A DNA stretch of 64,000 nucleotides from Neopestalotiopsis rosae (taxonomy: Eukaryota; Ascomycota; Sordariomycetes; Amphisphaeriales; Sporocadaceae): assembly GCA_023078685.1 (NCBI GenBank), contig JALGAS010000009.1, positions 682,001 to 746,000 on the forward strand. The letters are read 5' to 3'. Shown one piece after another: positions 22,854-34,219 of this stretch. The notes under the pieces were generated by a model, which worked only from the letters and a program-made list of their open reading frames with translations, was not told the origin of the DNA and made no database searches. The translations under genes were made by a program, and so were the position numbers. Each line of letters opens with the position of its first letter. Position 1 is the first letter of the stretch.

Positions 22854-25759
22854 TATTGTTTTTCTTTTCTGGTTTGACGTAGAGAGGAGCGGTTTCGGCC
22901 TTTTTTGGGGTCCAATTGGCGGGGGAGGGGCACGCGACTTGGCAGAGAGGCAAATGCTAAAAGGCGAAGGGTTATACTGTAGAAATGAGATACCACAAAC
23001 ACAAGAAATACAAGAGCAAATGATATGAAGCAATAATAAGAGCAAGTACAAATCAAGCAGGTTATCAGAAGAAGTAGGAAGAAAGAAGGTTAAGGTTAAA
23101 AGATAACAACGGCCAGACCGGGGATTTACTACAATCACGCATGTGGAGGAAGCGCAGACACTTTGACAGATAGATACTCGGTATGGGAACGGACGGGACA
23201 GACTAGCGCGAGTCGTGGAATGCCGGCTTCGCCTTTTTAGAACGAATCGAAGGGATAGCTGTGACAAATGTACATACGGTCAGGATTGCGCATGACCACT
23301 GATGAATGTCAAAGCCCCACGATATACGCTCTTACAATTCACTGTGCATAGTCTGCCCCAGCTGCTAGATCAGCCAATACAGATATCTCTCCTCATTCGG
23401 CATCACAGCAGTCTCCCGGCCACAATAAATGATGCAGTGAACGGCATGTCGGTTCACCGGCCGGCGGGGTAGTCCTGCTTCCTGTCGTTGGCTGGCGATT
23501 GCATTGCGATGGAGAAACAACTGGGGGAAACGAATACCTGATAGGGAACCTTGATTAGTTGTAATAATAGGTGGTGGTTTCGGTTAGTGATAGGGGTCCA
23601 GCAGAAACGTCGTCATTGATGCCACTAATTGTAGACTTATCCAGCATATGATAGGCAGAATTACCCCAGGCGGTGAAACGAGAATTGTCCAATGCCGTTG
23701 CATTCTTGTCAAGGACTCAAAGCCGGTCAAGACGTCTTGTGTTACAATGCAGATGCAAGCCACGATTGACCAATTGTGGCTTTGGCATTGAAGAGCCCTG
23801 CAGTGCTAGGTACTTAGCAGGTAGCTGATCTCAAGTAAAATCCATCGCGTAACACGGATCTGTGTTAGAAATAAAATACTAACAAGGCCCAGATACGAAA
23901 ACGGCGCCTTACTCAACGCGCATGTGTAAAGCGACTCGAATTGCGAGTCATGTCGTTCGTCCCCCAAGACCCATACTGTCAATCCGAGCTCTGGCCGACA
24001 CCGGGTTTTGCTGACTGCCTGGCGGCATGGATCTCGGGGCAAAACGTTGGCTCAACCACTGTAAATGCTAGTGGTAAGTGCGCTATACCACAGCTGGCAA
24101 ACGTTGCCAACGACGGGCTCTGTTCCGCCCTCACTACCTGACCTAATGCTCCCCCTCTACTGGCTCGGGTATTGATTACCAAATAGGTATTTTTACGATC
24201 GTTCCTGTACTATAGGATGATTAATGACTATTCGGGCTTCACCAGACAGGAGTTCAGCCAATCAAAACCCTCATTGGGACAGCCGGCTTTAGCTCCTCTT
24301 TGTTCCATACCTTCCTCCCAGACAGCTTTCAAGTATTTTTCATCTCATCAGCTGATTCAGCAAATAGCCATAGTCAAGTGCGAATATTCAATAGTCCAAT
24401 AGTCACAGAAAATGGTGGTGTGATAAAAAAGCTAGACCCCCGTGCCCAATGCTTTTTGATCCCTATAGCAAATGGTGGACAATTCGACCAGCACTGTTGA
24501 TTGTTCTGGCATACTTCTTGTCTTTCAGATCTCAACGACTGGGCGAATTGAGGATAACTGTTCCAGATATGCGCCTTCTCTTTCAAACACCGGACGCCGC
24601 TACAATCGACTTGGACAAGATTATGCTCAGAGGCTGGTACACCAATTGTTGGTACACAATGTGATTGCATGAAGGAAGAAAAAAAAAATTGCAACAAATG
24701 TGATGATGTGATCTCAGCATAATATGTGCGACGAGAGGAGTAGAGCCTACTTTTTTTTTTCCGAGTGTTCTACATAATGTCAAATAAACCAAACACTTTC
24801 AGTGGTTGCCGTTTTTCACGTACGCCATGAGAATTGACAGAGCCCTACATTACATCTGCGACTGCCACTTGTTATCAGTGAACACCCAGCTTGAGTAATT
24901 AGCCGTCCAACCTCAGCTTTGATCCAATGCATCTTCAACTCACTTTATACTTTACAGTCCGACTACCAAGCAACGGTCGTTGAAGCTGCGCGACAACTCT
25001 CTTCAACTACGCTGATATAATGTGTTATCCTTTTCTCACCCTTCTAACCCGAGATTATCATTAGTCTATGAGCGGCATCGTTTACGCGCCTTCCAAATTC
25101 TGAGCTCATCATCCCAAGTCCGCATATCGACTTTGTTCCAATTCTGAGGAATAGTTTCAACCTCCAAACTCCATCAATTACTTCTACACAACGCATTCCA
25201 AACTCTCCTCAGACGCCCGTTCCCATTCTTTTCACTGGAAGAGAAATCACACTTACCCATCCCAGACACTTTGGACATCTTGTGTTGTGGCATTCCAATC
25301 TACCACTCCAAACAGTGTCATCATCTTCGAGTGATCTACCAAGGTTTCTGTACACAAAAATTCACCGTCAGACTTTCTTCTCTCCACGTATTCATCGACT
25401 TTGATCTCTCGTACTTTCCAATTTACTTCCACACTCTCAACTCTTCTCGATTGGCCAAGAGAAATTTGCCAAATTCATACCCTTCCCAAAAATAGTTCCT
25501 TCCCCCGAACACAATTGCACAAGTGTTCTGCCAATTGAAAAATCGTCAACCAATTCAACTTTGGCTCGAACAGACATCAACTTTCACACTTCTGCTCCCA
25601 AAACAACACAAGTAACCATCTGCGTACTTCTCATCCAAACCACTACAATGCATAGTCCTTGATACTACTCATCCCCAGAAACATTTGAGGTTGATACTCT
25701 TTCCAGCGCATTTGGTGGTCAGACTACCATCTTACTCGTTGGTTTCCGGTCAAGGCATC
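22854..25759. other. Intergenic region between amidotransferase and SNF2 gene
   Basis: This 2.9 kb divergent spacer shows no recognisable gene. The part from about 24,950 to 25,700 is strongly C/T- and A-rich with few G, the usual look of a fungal promoter and leader for the downstream SNF2 gene. Frames within 23,800-24,700 are short and unremarkable. A run of A at 22322-22331 lies just outside, in the amidotransferase intron. Confidence 0.5.
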
Positions 25760-28700
25760 ATGGAGCCCTCCTCAGAGGAGCACAAGGAGGAGCATCAGTC
25801 CTCGCCCGAAGGCATGGACATTGTCAATCAATTCGCTCGGGATTACCTAGACACCAATGATCCGAACGAAAATGCACCTCCCCGCATGCATGGCGATCAG
25901 AATACTTCGACGGAGCCTGGACAAGTGGGCGGAACTCATAACCATAGCCATGCCGAGCAGAACGTAGCACATGTTCCCCAAGCTGATGATATGAATTCTG
26001 AAGTCGTTGCTTCTGATACTCATCACTTTGATGCACCTTCAGTCATGGACCAACCATGGTCCTTCTCTTCAGTCAATCAGCTCAACCAAAAGAAGACTCC
26101 GGCTCAGTATCAAGCCACTATTGATGACGACGACGACGACGAGGAGTCCATGTTTGTTCCAGAAAACTATTACGACCATCATCCTATACACGAGAGTCGT
26201 GCTGATATCAATGAGATAATGAACAACATTGATAATGCATCAGAGCTCCAAAATGATCATGCAGCAATGTATACTCAAAATGCAGGAAATACACCAATGC
26301 ATGAGTACTCAACTAATGAAGATGTATTTTCGCAGCAATCAAACAACTCCGGGCACGAAAGTGAGAGCAATAACAGCGAGGAAGGATACGGATTCGCATC
26401 ATCCCACTTGCAGACCCCCGATATCGACGAGACACCGGCCTCTCCACAACAATTCGCCGATTTCAATCCTGACATGCAGGGCGACAACAATGAGCGGCAG
26501 CCACATGAAACACCTGATCTGAACAACGCAACGACATCGACCGAGTGTCTATACACACCCCAAGAAAAGGGTCTACTCGAGGTTGAATACCAAAATGTCT
26601 TGAGAAGCATTGAAGCTTTGGAAAGTCGAGCAGCTTTGCTTCGTGGGGAAACGATTCTTACGGCCGCTATAGACGACGAACTGGGCGTCATTGACCAAGA
26701 GATCGTAGATCTCCAGAAGAAGGAAGCTAGGCTGAGTGGAGTGTTCAAACAATTGAATTTAGCCGTGCCCACTGCCATCAAGGGCCAATTTGCGAGATTC
26801 ACAGGCATCCGCAAGAACCAGAGCGCCCGTTCGGCCCAAGATTACTGGGAGAAACATAACAAGAATAACTCCAAAGACATCACGAAGAAGCGCAAGATTC
26901 TGGAGCAGGAGATAACATCAGATGACCGAAGAACCAAGAAGAAACCCAAGAAACGCCCTCGTATCTATGACCGTATGCAAGACGGCTCTGACATGGCGAA
27001 GCAAGGCAGATCACAGGATCTGGGAAAACTTCCATTCGAGAATCCAACGCAAGCTCGTATGACACGAGATTCGATCGCGGATGGAATACAGCCAGAAGAT
27101 GATGGCGACCAAGATGAGGCACAAAGGACGCTAGTGCGAATGTTGACCCCAGATGTTTTTGTTCCAGACCAGTCAAAACTTCTCAAGTGTGCAGCTTCAT
27201 TTGGCCAAGGAAATTGTGTCAAGCTCGCGGATGGCAGTTATCGGATCATGGGTTGTGCCGAAGCTGTCCGTCCACACCAGATGTGTGGAGCCAGTTGGCA
27301 GAATGAAAAAGAATTCAGTGACGACAAAGGTGGCATTGTTGCAAACGAGCAAGGAACAGGGAAAACTTACCAAGCCATCGTCAATATACTGACGCACCCT
27401 CCCACGAAGGAGGCCAAAGATGAACGCCGCACTGCAACACTCATCATAGTCCCTGCCAACGTCCTACAGCAATGGCAAACGGAACTGAACCGATTTACCA
27501 TGAGAAGCGTCAGTCAACATACAATGGTATATACACAGGCTTACGAAAAGAAGCAAGGAACCAGAAATTTGGAGATTCAAGACGTCATGTAAGATATCTT
27601 CCTGCGCAGGGCAACCAACAGCTAACCAATGCAAATAGCTTCATAACCCACGACCAGCTTCGCAGGGCTTATTTCCCAACCGCGATATTGAAGCAATTCG
27701 AAAGTCCAGAGTGCGAGCTAGACATGCGAGATAAGCTTCGTTCTGAACATCTTGGATTTCTTTTCAAAAACAAGTGGTGGAGAGTCATCATCGACGAGGC
27801 TCATGCAATCAAGGATGTCACAACGAAGCGTCAGTCTCTTTATTTATACCCTTGCATGTCTCTTGACACTAAATCAAATCAGTTTTCAAAGCGTGCCGCG
27901 AGCTGGATGCTGAACACCGATGGTGTTTAACCGGTACACCATTGCCGAATTATTCAACAGGTACGTCAGAGTATCTACAGGTTTAATGAGTGAATACTGA
28001 TTGGACGCAGAGTTATGGGCATACTTGGAATTTCTTCGTGTTCCGTGGCGCGGAAACTACAGTGACTTGCAAAAGCTCCTTGATAACCTACACGTGGTAT
28101 GCTCGGAAATTCCAGTAAAACAATGCACAAGCTAACAAAAGCAGCCCAAGAATAAGAAAAAATTCCAAGCTTGGATGGAAACGATAATGCAGCGCATGTA
28201 CGTAACGAGTTTCGTTTCCACATTCTTCTCCTCCCCCTTGGTATGATCTTGGTGCATGTCACTAAATAAAATAGGACTTTACAACGTCAATTCGCCGGAC
28301 GCCACCTCTATGAGATCCCCAAATGCTACGATGAAGTCATCATTATACCATTTTCCAAGGAAGAGGAGATTCCCTACCGGTAAGTCGGACTCGGGATACG
28401 GAAGAGATCTAAGTTGACATCGTACAGACGTGTAGAACATTGTGTACGAGCGGCTTGGAATAAATCGGTCAAAGCCATTGCTGCCGCCAAGAAAGATGTT
28501 GCCACAAACAAGAAGAAGACAAAATTTGACGCGGTTCTGTCAAAAGAAGAAAAAGAAGAGAGGGAGCAGCTGGATTTGAGGTTGCATCTCATACATCTAA
28601 ATCGATTGAGAGCAGCGACAATGCATCCCTTCCTTCTCGAGCCCACATTCAGAGCCACTTGTGAAGAGGAAGACTTTGACCACATGATATCCGCCCTGTC

Positions 28701-29986
28701 AGGTATCAAGGACCACAAGCCTGTCGTCGAGCAGCTCAAGGCTCACTATGATAAACTCAAATACAGTGACCAGGTGTCAGACGTGGGAGACTTGAGTGAA
28801 CTCCGGTCTTTTGGTATCAGCGATTATGGCGGGATTCTAGATATCGAGCCATATATCAGACGGTCAAGGGCAGCCAGGTTTGAGGACAGCTGTGTGATAT
28901 GCCTTGGCAAACTTGTGAACGGACAGCGGCCAAAGGTAAGTAACTTCCACAGACAACTGCAAATATTCATACGTGCTGATCGTCTATCGTTCTAGTGTGG
29001 CCACGTTTGCTGCCAGACTTGTGCAGATGATCAATTTCTCAAGGCCTCGAAAGCGGGAGATGGTGTACCAAAGTGCATCGTTTGTCGCAAAGCTGTCGAA
29101 GAGCTTAAGAGTATGGACAATGGAACCAAAGCAACCTTCAAAGAGGATGCCGAAATGGAAGAGCTGCGAGAGTTTCAAGCGTTCCGGGCAGCCAAAATGA
29201 GAGCCAATTTCGCCTCCGGCAATGGTGTTACGGCCACAGCCGATCCAATAGGAAGAAATGGCGAGAAGTTGGGAGCCGACTGTTATGGAAGACAGCCACA
29301 GCCTATGGAGGAGAACACAGCCTGGCTTGCCTGCGCCGATTTCAAGTACCCACAGCCCTTGGTGCCCTCGGCCAAGACAACCATGATCAAGCAGCTGGTC
29401 TTGAACTGCAGAAGAGATCATCCTGAGGACAAGATCATCATTTTCAGCCAGTTCCAGGAGACGCACCAGATCATTGGACGAATGCTCCAGGATGAGGGAG
29501 TCGGTTTCGCATACTTCTGGGGTCAACTCAGCAGAGAGCAGAAGGACACAGTCATTTCTGATTTTCACGAGAAACCCGAGATGACAGTGTTGGTAAGTAC
29601 TTGCCTGCACAGTAACTTATTCTCTGTGTATCAATGCTGAACGTCATTGACAGGTTGCATCTTTGAAGTGCGGCGGAGTTGGTCTCAACATCACCTGTGC
29701 CAACAGAGTCATCATTACAGAGCCGTGGTGGAACGCGGCCATCGAACTTCAGGCAAATGCGCGAGTATTTCGCATGGGCCAGACAAAGAAGACCCATTTC
29801 ACCACTCTACTGGTCAAGAACTCTATCGACATGAGACTTCGAAGTCTCCAGGCCGATAAGCTCAACAATATTGAGTCGGCACTCAAGTACACAACTCCGT
29901 CTCGTGAAGAGATTGCCTCGCTGCTAGGACGCGTTGTTCTGGATGCAGACGGCAATCCATATGTCCAAGAGGACTACATGGAATGA
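25760..29986 (+). CDS. SNF2-family ATPase with embedded RING finger (Rad5/Rad16/Uls1-like)
   Basis: Nine exons (25760-27588, 27639-27829, 27883-27960, 28011-28096, 28145-28197, 28275-28379, 28428-28935, 28996-29592, 29654-29986) encode 1259 aa. Residues 1-270 are acidic and disordered, with a DDDDDEE run. A coiled coil near 280-350 and a basic, nuclear-localisation-like patch (KKKPKKRPR) follow. Walker A is NEQGTGKTYQA at about 530 (usually DEMGLGKT). Motif II is IIDEAHAIKD near 661 and motif III is LTGTPLPN. A C3HC4 RING finger starts at CVICLGKL near 936 and ends at CIVCRKA. The helicase C lobe begins at KIIIFSQFQE near 1096 and motif VI is NARVFRMGQT near 1180. The order ATPase lobe, RING, C lobe is that of Rad5/Rad16/Uls1 translocases with ubiquitin or SUMO-targeted ligase activity in the nucleus. 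No HIRAN domain is seen, so Rad5 itself is unlikely. Confidence 0.92.
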
Positions 29987-30879
29987 TTCGGCGATTGTGG
30001 ATGGAGAGAAGCACGGGGCGGCCGTTATTGAAATTTTTTGCAGTTGTTTCTTCATACTTGCTGCTCATGTTTTCTTCTGACCTTGCCGTTGTCATTCATG
30101 GACAGTCTGACATCTATCTATCGCCATGGGGCCGATGACAATGCTGGGCACTTTCTACAACACATTTTGCGCAGACTTTCGGGAATGGCGCCCAAGCATT
30201 TATGTTCAAACCAAAAAATAAAGGAACACACAAAAAAAACACGGAAATCAACCAGGAGAAAAAAAAAAGAGAGACGGAAAAAAAGGCAAACGGAATGGAT
30301 ATGGTCTGACGATATGAAGCAATGAACCTGAACAATTATGGCATGGAATGAACGATGGGAGAGGAATCACTTGCGCTATCGATTGGCATGCAAGTGACCC
30401 GAGTTGATATGGGATTGAGGGAAACAGAGACAAGATAGTCTAGTACCGAACAATTAACCACAATCTTCCAATGCAAGGACTCTTGTTTCTAGTGACTGCT
30501 GGCGGAACCTGAGAAGATGGCATCGCGGCAAGCTGCTACACTTTCCTACTGGCAGTAGAATTTCTAGTACAAGCACGTCTGCGAATGCAAAATGTTAGCT
30601 TTTTCATCGGATATCCAAGAAAATTGGTATCCTTTCGCACAAAGTCCCTTGCCGATAGTCCTCACTCGCATGGATTAGTAACATAATTCAAGCCCCATAA
30701 GAACATTACGATTGGCACAACATGTCACCAAGAAACGTGTGTAAGCAACAGAGTCGCAAGCGGTCAATTCGGGAGAGGTCATGGCAAACAAGGAAGCTCT
30801 GGCATTGATGATGCATTCATTTCTACAGCTCATTTCGTGTAGATACCTGCGCATCATAGACCCTTCCAAAGGCAATCAG
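29987..30879. other. Intergenic region between convergent SNF2 and FAD oxidoreductase genes
   Basis: An 893-base spacer with an A-rich tract around 30220-30290 (several runs of 7-9 A). It must hold both 3' ends. No gene is visible. Confidence 0.5.
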
Positions 30880-32555
30880 CTACTCCTCAACCAACGCCTC
30901 AAACCGACTGCCTCGTGCCGTCAAGTAATCAAAGCGAGACCCCGATGTCTTGTTCTTGTCTTCGTTCTTCTCGTTTAGATGTTCCTGGATAGCCCAGGAG
31001 ATGCGCTCAGCTCCGATGCGGGCGCCAATGAGGTTTGGTGCTCCGGGCCCAAGTTGCAGCATACCCAGCCTACCGGCCATGAACAGGGGAACCTCATCGC
31101 TCCACTGCATATCTTCTGTAATGCAAGGCATACCACCGCAATCCTTGATGGGGTGTTGCTGGATCAGCGATTGTAGATAGGGCAAAGTCTGGAAGTTGCT
31201 TTGCACGCCCGTGGCAAAGTAGATGTGGTCAATCGGCGGTAGCTTCTGCGGATGGCCACCAGAGAGCTCAACATCCCAAGTCTGGGTCGCCTCGTTCCAG
31301 TTTCTCGACTTGATCGTGGTGTATAGGGACATGACCACCTTGTTGTTAGCAATGAGTCGGTCGAGTACCTTCTTGTATGGAGGCGTGATGCTGCCGCCGT
31401 TGCGTGCGGTCAGGCACATTTCCATTCGTTCTTCCAGCGAGTCTGCGGTCCAGAAAGCTGCCTGCTCAAAGTTGCGGAACTTTCCTACCCACTCCAGTCC
31501 AATGTCAAAGTACTTGAGCTTGAGAGGGCCGCGCATAATGAGAAACACTCTAGTCACGCCACGGCGGATGGCCAAGTCGGCTAATTGAGCGGATGTCAAT
31601 CCGCCTCCTACAACGAGTAGGTTGGTGGTTTTCTTGGCCGCAATCTTCTCTTGGACTGGTATCGAGGGAAAATCCTTGATCCTCATGGCATGCGTGCTGG
31701 CTTCAGGGTTGTCGGTGCCCGGATAACTGGGGATGACGGGATCATTGGCAGGGCCAACGGCAAGAACAGCGGTGCGGGAATAGTAGACTTGCTTGTCTGT
31801 CTCGATGCGGAAAACCTTGTCGGTTTGACAGACATCATCAAAATAGTCGAATTTGATATCAATGGCCTTTTCGTGGCGTACAATGTCTTCTCGTAGCCCA
31901 TAACGGTCAATGATGCAGCCGCAGTGAGAGGCAAAGAGGGGAGTCGAGGGCACAAAGTAATCGTTTCGGTCGCGTTCGTCAACAGTAGGTCCGTCACCGA
32001 TCCTATAACATGTTAGTGATTTGAATTCAATTCATGCCTGTAAGATATCACCTACTCTCTGTGTGCCTTTACTCGCTTCTTCCACTTGTGCTTGCTCATT
32101 TCTTTACCCACGCAGCCGCGGAGCTCTGTAAGTTCATTGCCTCGCCCACTCATGTGCGTATATGACAAAAGCCCATCCCTCTCGGCGGGGTCAATATGGA
32201 AGAACATTGGACTGCGAAGATGCGCAATACCAAAGGTCTTGAACAGATGGTCCCAACGAGACATCCACTTGCCTCCTGTGGCGTCGAGGACGAGCATGTC
32301 TGGAGCCGGGTCTCTAGCCGTAATCTTACATGAGCTCGCGGTCTTTACAGCGCCAGTCTTGTACTTCTTGATGCTCACTTTGCCTTGTCTCTTGTTGAGC
32401 CAGGTGTAACGGTTGTGTTCATCGTCGGTAAAGCTGGCGGCAGGTAAGTGTTCGCTGAGTCTACTGGCAACGGCAAGACCAGCAGGACCGCCGCCAACAA
32501 TCAAGACATCGTGTAGCTGTGGAACAGCTGGTACGGAGTCGTTGATGTCGGTCAT
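30880..32555 (-). CDS. FAD-dependent oxidoreductase (flavin monooxygenase/ornithine-monooxygenase-like fold)
   Basis: Two exons on the minus strand (32056-32555 and 30880-32002; intron 32003-32055) encode 540 aa. Residues 17-30 form the FAD-binding loop DVLIVGGGPAGLAV. After an inserted stretch, a second Rossmann motif, TNLLVVGGGLTSAQLAD at about residue 285, would bind NAD(P)H. A late FAD-contact motif is IYFATGVQSN. This two-dinucleotide layout is that of flavin-containing, lysine/ornithine and Baeyer-Villiger-type monooxygenases or of disulfide-reductase-like enzymes. The N-terminal third is unusual: it has WLNKRQGKVSIKKYKTGAVK and FFHIDPAERDGLLSY, which I recognise only from uncharacterised fungal homologues. 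There is no signal peptide, so it is probably cytosolic. Substrate unknown. Confidence 0.82.
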
Positions 32556-33020
32556 CTTAACGGTATGCCGATTCGGGCGCCCAAGATCAAGATTTTATTG
32601 AATGAGAGGTGAAAGACAATGCTGCTTTGGTTTGCACAGCCAGAATGTGTGAATTAGGGTAAAGATTCCTTCAATGTAGGATCATCTCGATAATAAGATG
32701 TTTGGTTTGCCCTCGAGCACTGTGACCAAGTGCAACAACGCCTCGAGGACCCTGATGGCCACCTCGAGGTTCCCATAGTAGATGCGGCCATCAAGGTGCT
32801 TGGCCTGGCCTGAGGGGGCAAACCACTCATGGAAACGTCATCAAGGTCCTCAAACGCAGACAAACAGAGTTCAGCCTTGTTACGGAATCGATATTCAATT
32901 GCGGCTCACATCGACGCAGAGAGCGCGGCGATGAATGATGGCTCCTGGATCTGTCCTTGAACCGGCCGGTCTCCGGAATTTGCTTCGGGAAAAGTGGAGA
33001 CTTTCGCGATGACGATATCA
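32556..33020. other. Short intergenic region
   Basis: A 465-base stretch upstream of the FAD oxidoreductase and downstream of the YwbE-like gene. No gene, RNA or repeat is evident. The GC-rich part at 32700-32830 has repeated 'cctcgag' hexamer-like words but no regular array. Confidence 0.4.
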
Positions 33021-33602
33021 TTACTCGAAATGCTCAGCAACATGATGCGCGACAGCAGCTTCATCGCCCTCAAAGGCATTGCATACTGGGCACGTTACCG
33101 TTTCCGAAGCAAAGTCTGCAGTCGCAGACCCGACAGCGGTAGCAGGGGCCTCGGATACCCCGTCCTCGTTGGCGGTCGGCTTCGACTTACGACCTTTTCC
33201 CTTTCGTTTCGGCGCCACAATGTAGGCGCCGAGATCGACCTGCTCGGGCGGTGCCTCGAGGTGTTCGTCCAAGCGGATGTCGCGATACCGACCGCGCTGC
33301 CCTGAAGCCGAAGGGAAGCGACTAGAGGGTGGTGGGTTGGCAAGGTCTATGATTTCAGGATTGGTTGAGCCGCCGTCGTGAGCGCCGGCCTGACCTCCAG
33401 TCACAGACTGCCCAGCGCTCATGCGCTGCACACGGCCAATTCGGCCGTCGACCAGGCGGACCTTGATGCCGCGGTGGTGGTCTCCTCGCGTCAGAACATC
33501 CTTGACGATGCCCTGGACCTCGCGGCCGGTGCGCTGATCGGCCTTGAGGACGATGCTGACACCGGCACCGGGTATGACTTGGCGCACATTGGGCACTGGC
33601 AT
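33021..33602 (-). CDS. YwbE-domain protein with C-terminal zinc finger
   Basis: A single-exon gene of 193 aa on the minus strand, ATG at 33602. Residues about 5-62 match the YwbE family (DUF2196): GVSIVLKADQRTGREVQGIV, then KDVLTRGDHHRGIKVRL and GRIGRVQRM. In bacteria this domain is a small stand-alone protein of unknown function. Here it is followed by a disordered linker and a Lys/Arg patch (APKRKGKGRKSKP). At the very end (about residues 170-192) is a zinc finger, CPVCNAFEGDEAAVAHHVAEHF, which can be described as C-x2-C-x12-H-x3-H or a UBZ-like ubiquitin-binding finger. The basic patch suggests nuclear location. It lies 3 kb from the SNF2/RING gene. The fusion is likely fungal-wide, but its role is not known to me. 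Confidence 0.8.
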   Translation of the reverse strand: MPVPNVRQVIPGAGVSIVLKADQRTGREVQGIVKDVLTRGDHHRGIKVRLVDGRIGRVQRMSAGQSVTGGQAGAHDGGSTNPEIIDLANPPPSSRFPSASGQRGRYRDIRLDEHLEAPPEQVDLGAYIVAPKRKGKGRKSKPTANEDGVSEAPATAVGSATADFASETVTCPVCNAFEGDEAAVAHHVAEHFE

Positions 33603-34001
33603 GATGCTATGCTAGTATGAGGACTAGGAGATGGGACTGTTGCGCTGAGGGAAAACGTGTGTCGGAAGACCCTCAATGAGCTCATGCACAGGCTATGTAA
33701 AGGCGCTAAGCGGGATCAATGGGCCCTGCGGGTGGACTTTGCAGTGCTAATCTGACCAGCTAAATGTGGGGGCCTAGCAAGCACCAAAGCATGCATCCTG
33801 GAGCTGGGCGTCACTGTCAGAAATATGTACGCTCGCACATGATTACGATCTCGAGGCATTTTAGAGTAATGCATTTTCAGAGGAGATTGCATCGCACATG
33901 GAAAAGGGAAAAGGTGGTTATTGTAATAGGAAAAGTGATCTCGACGAATGACGTTAATGGCTCTTGTAAAAATGCTGCACTGTGATTCCATCACCATGCA
34001 A

Positions 34002-34055
34002 CTTGATGGACTTGGCGGACTTGGAGGACTTGGTGGACTTGATGGACTTGATGGA
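34002..34055. repeat. 9-bp minisatellite, six copies
   Basis: Six head-to-tail copies of a 9-mer of the form CTTGRNGGA (cttgatgga, cttggcgga, cttggagga, cttggtgga, then cttgatgga twice). The array sits about 165 bases upstream of the SDR start codon. It is read directly from the sequence. Confidence 0.9.
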
Positions 34056-34138
34056 CTAAATAAGACTAGATGGATATGGAAGCCAATATAGTCGAATATC
34101 TGGTCTTAGTCTCAGTGAGTCACGATTTATTATACTCA

Positions 34139-34144
34139 TATAAA
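34139..34144 (+). promoter_or_regulatory. TATA box of SDR-like gene
   Basis: TATAAA occurs 76 bases before the ATG at 34220, a good position for a core promoter. Motif match only. Confidence 0.5.
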
Positions 34145-34219
34145 GCGAAACCGTTTGCACGTAGTTTTTCCCTGAATTTATTTATCTCAAGTTGAAGACT
34201 TCTTCCAGATTGTTGCATC

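Larger units (their letters stand above)
33603..34219. other. Intergenic region with minisatellite and SDR promoter
   Basis: The spacer contains a six-copy 9-base repeat (34002-34055) and a TATA box (34139-34144) for the SDR gene. Otherwise nothing is seen. Confidence 0.55.

Noticed and set aside
22854..23267. N-terminal extension of the glutamine amidotransferase
   Set aside because: No ATG within it; it begins only with TTG, so the ATG at 22853 is preferred.
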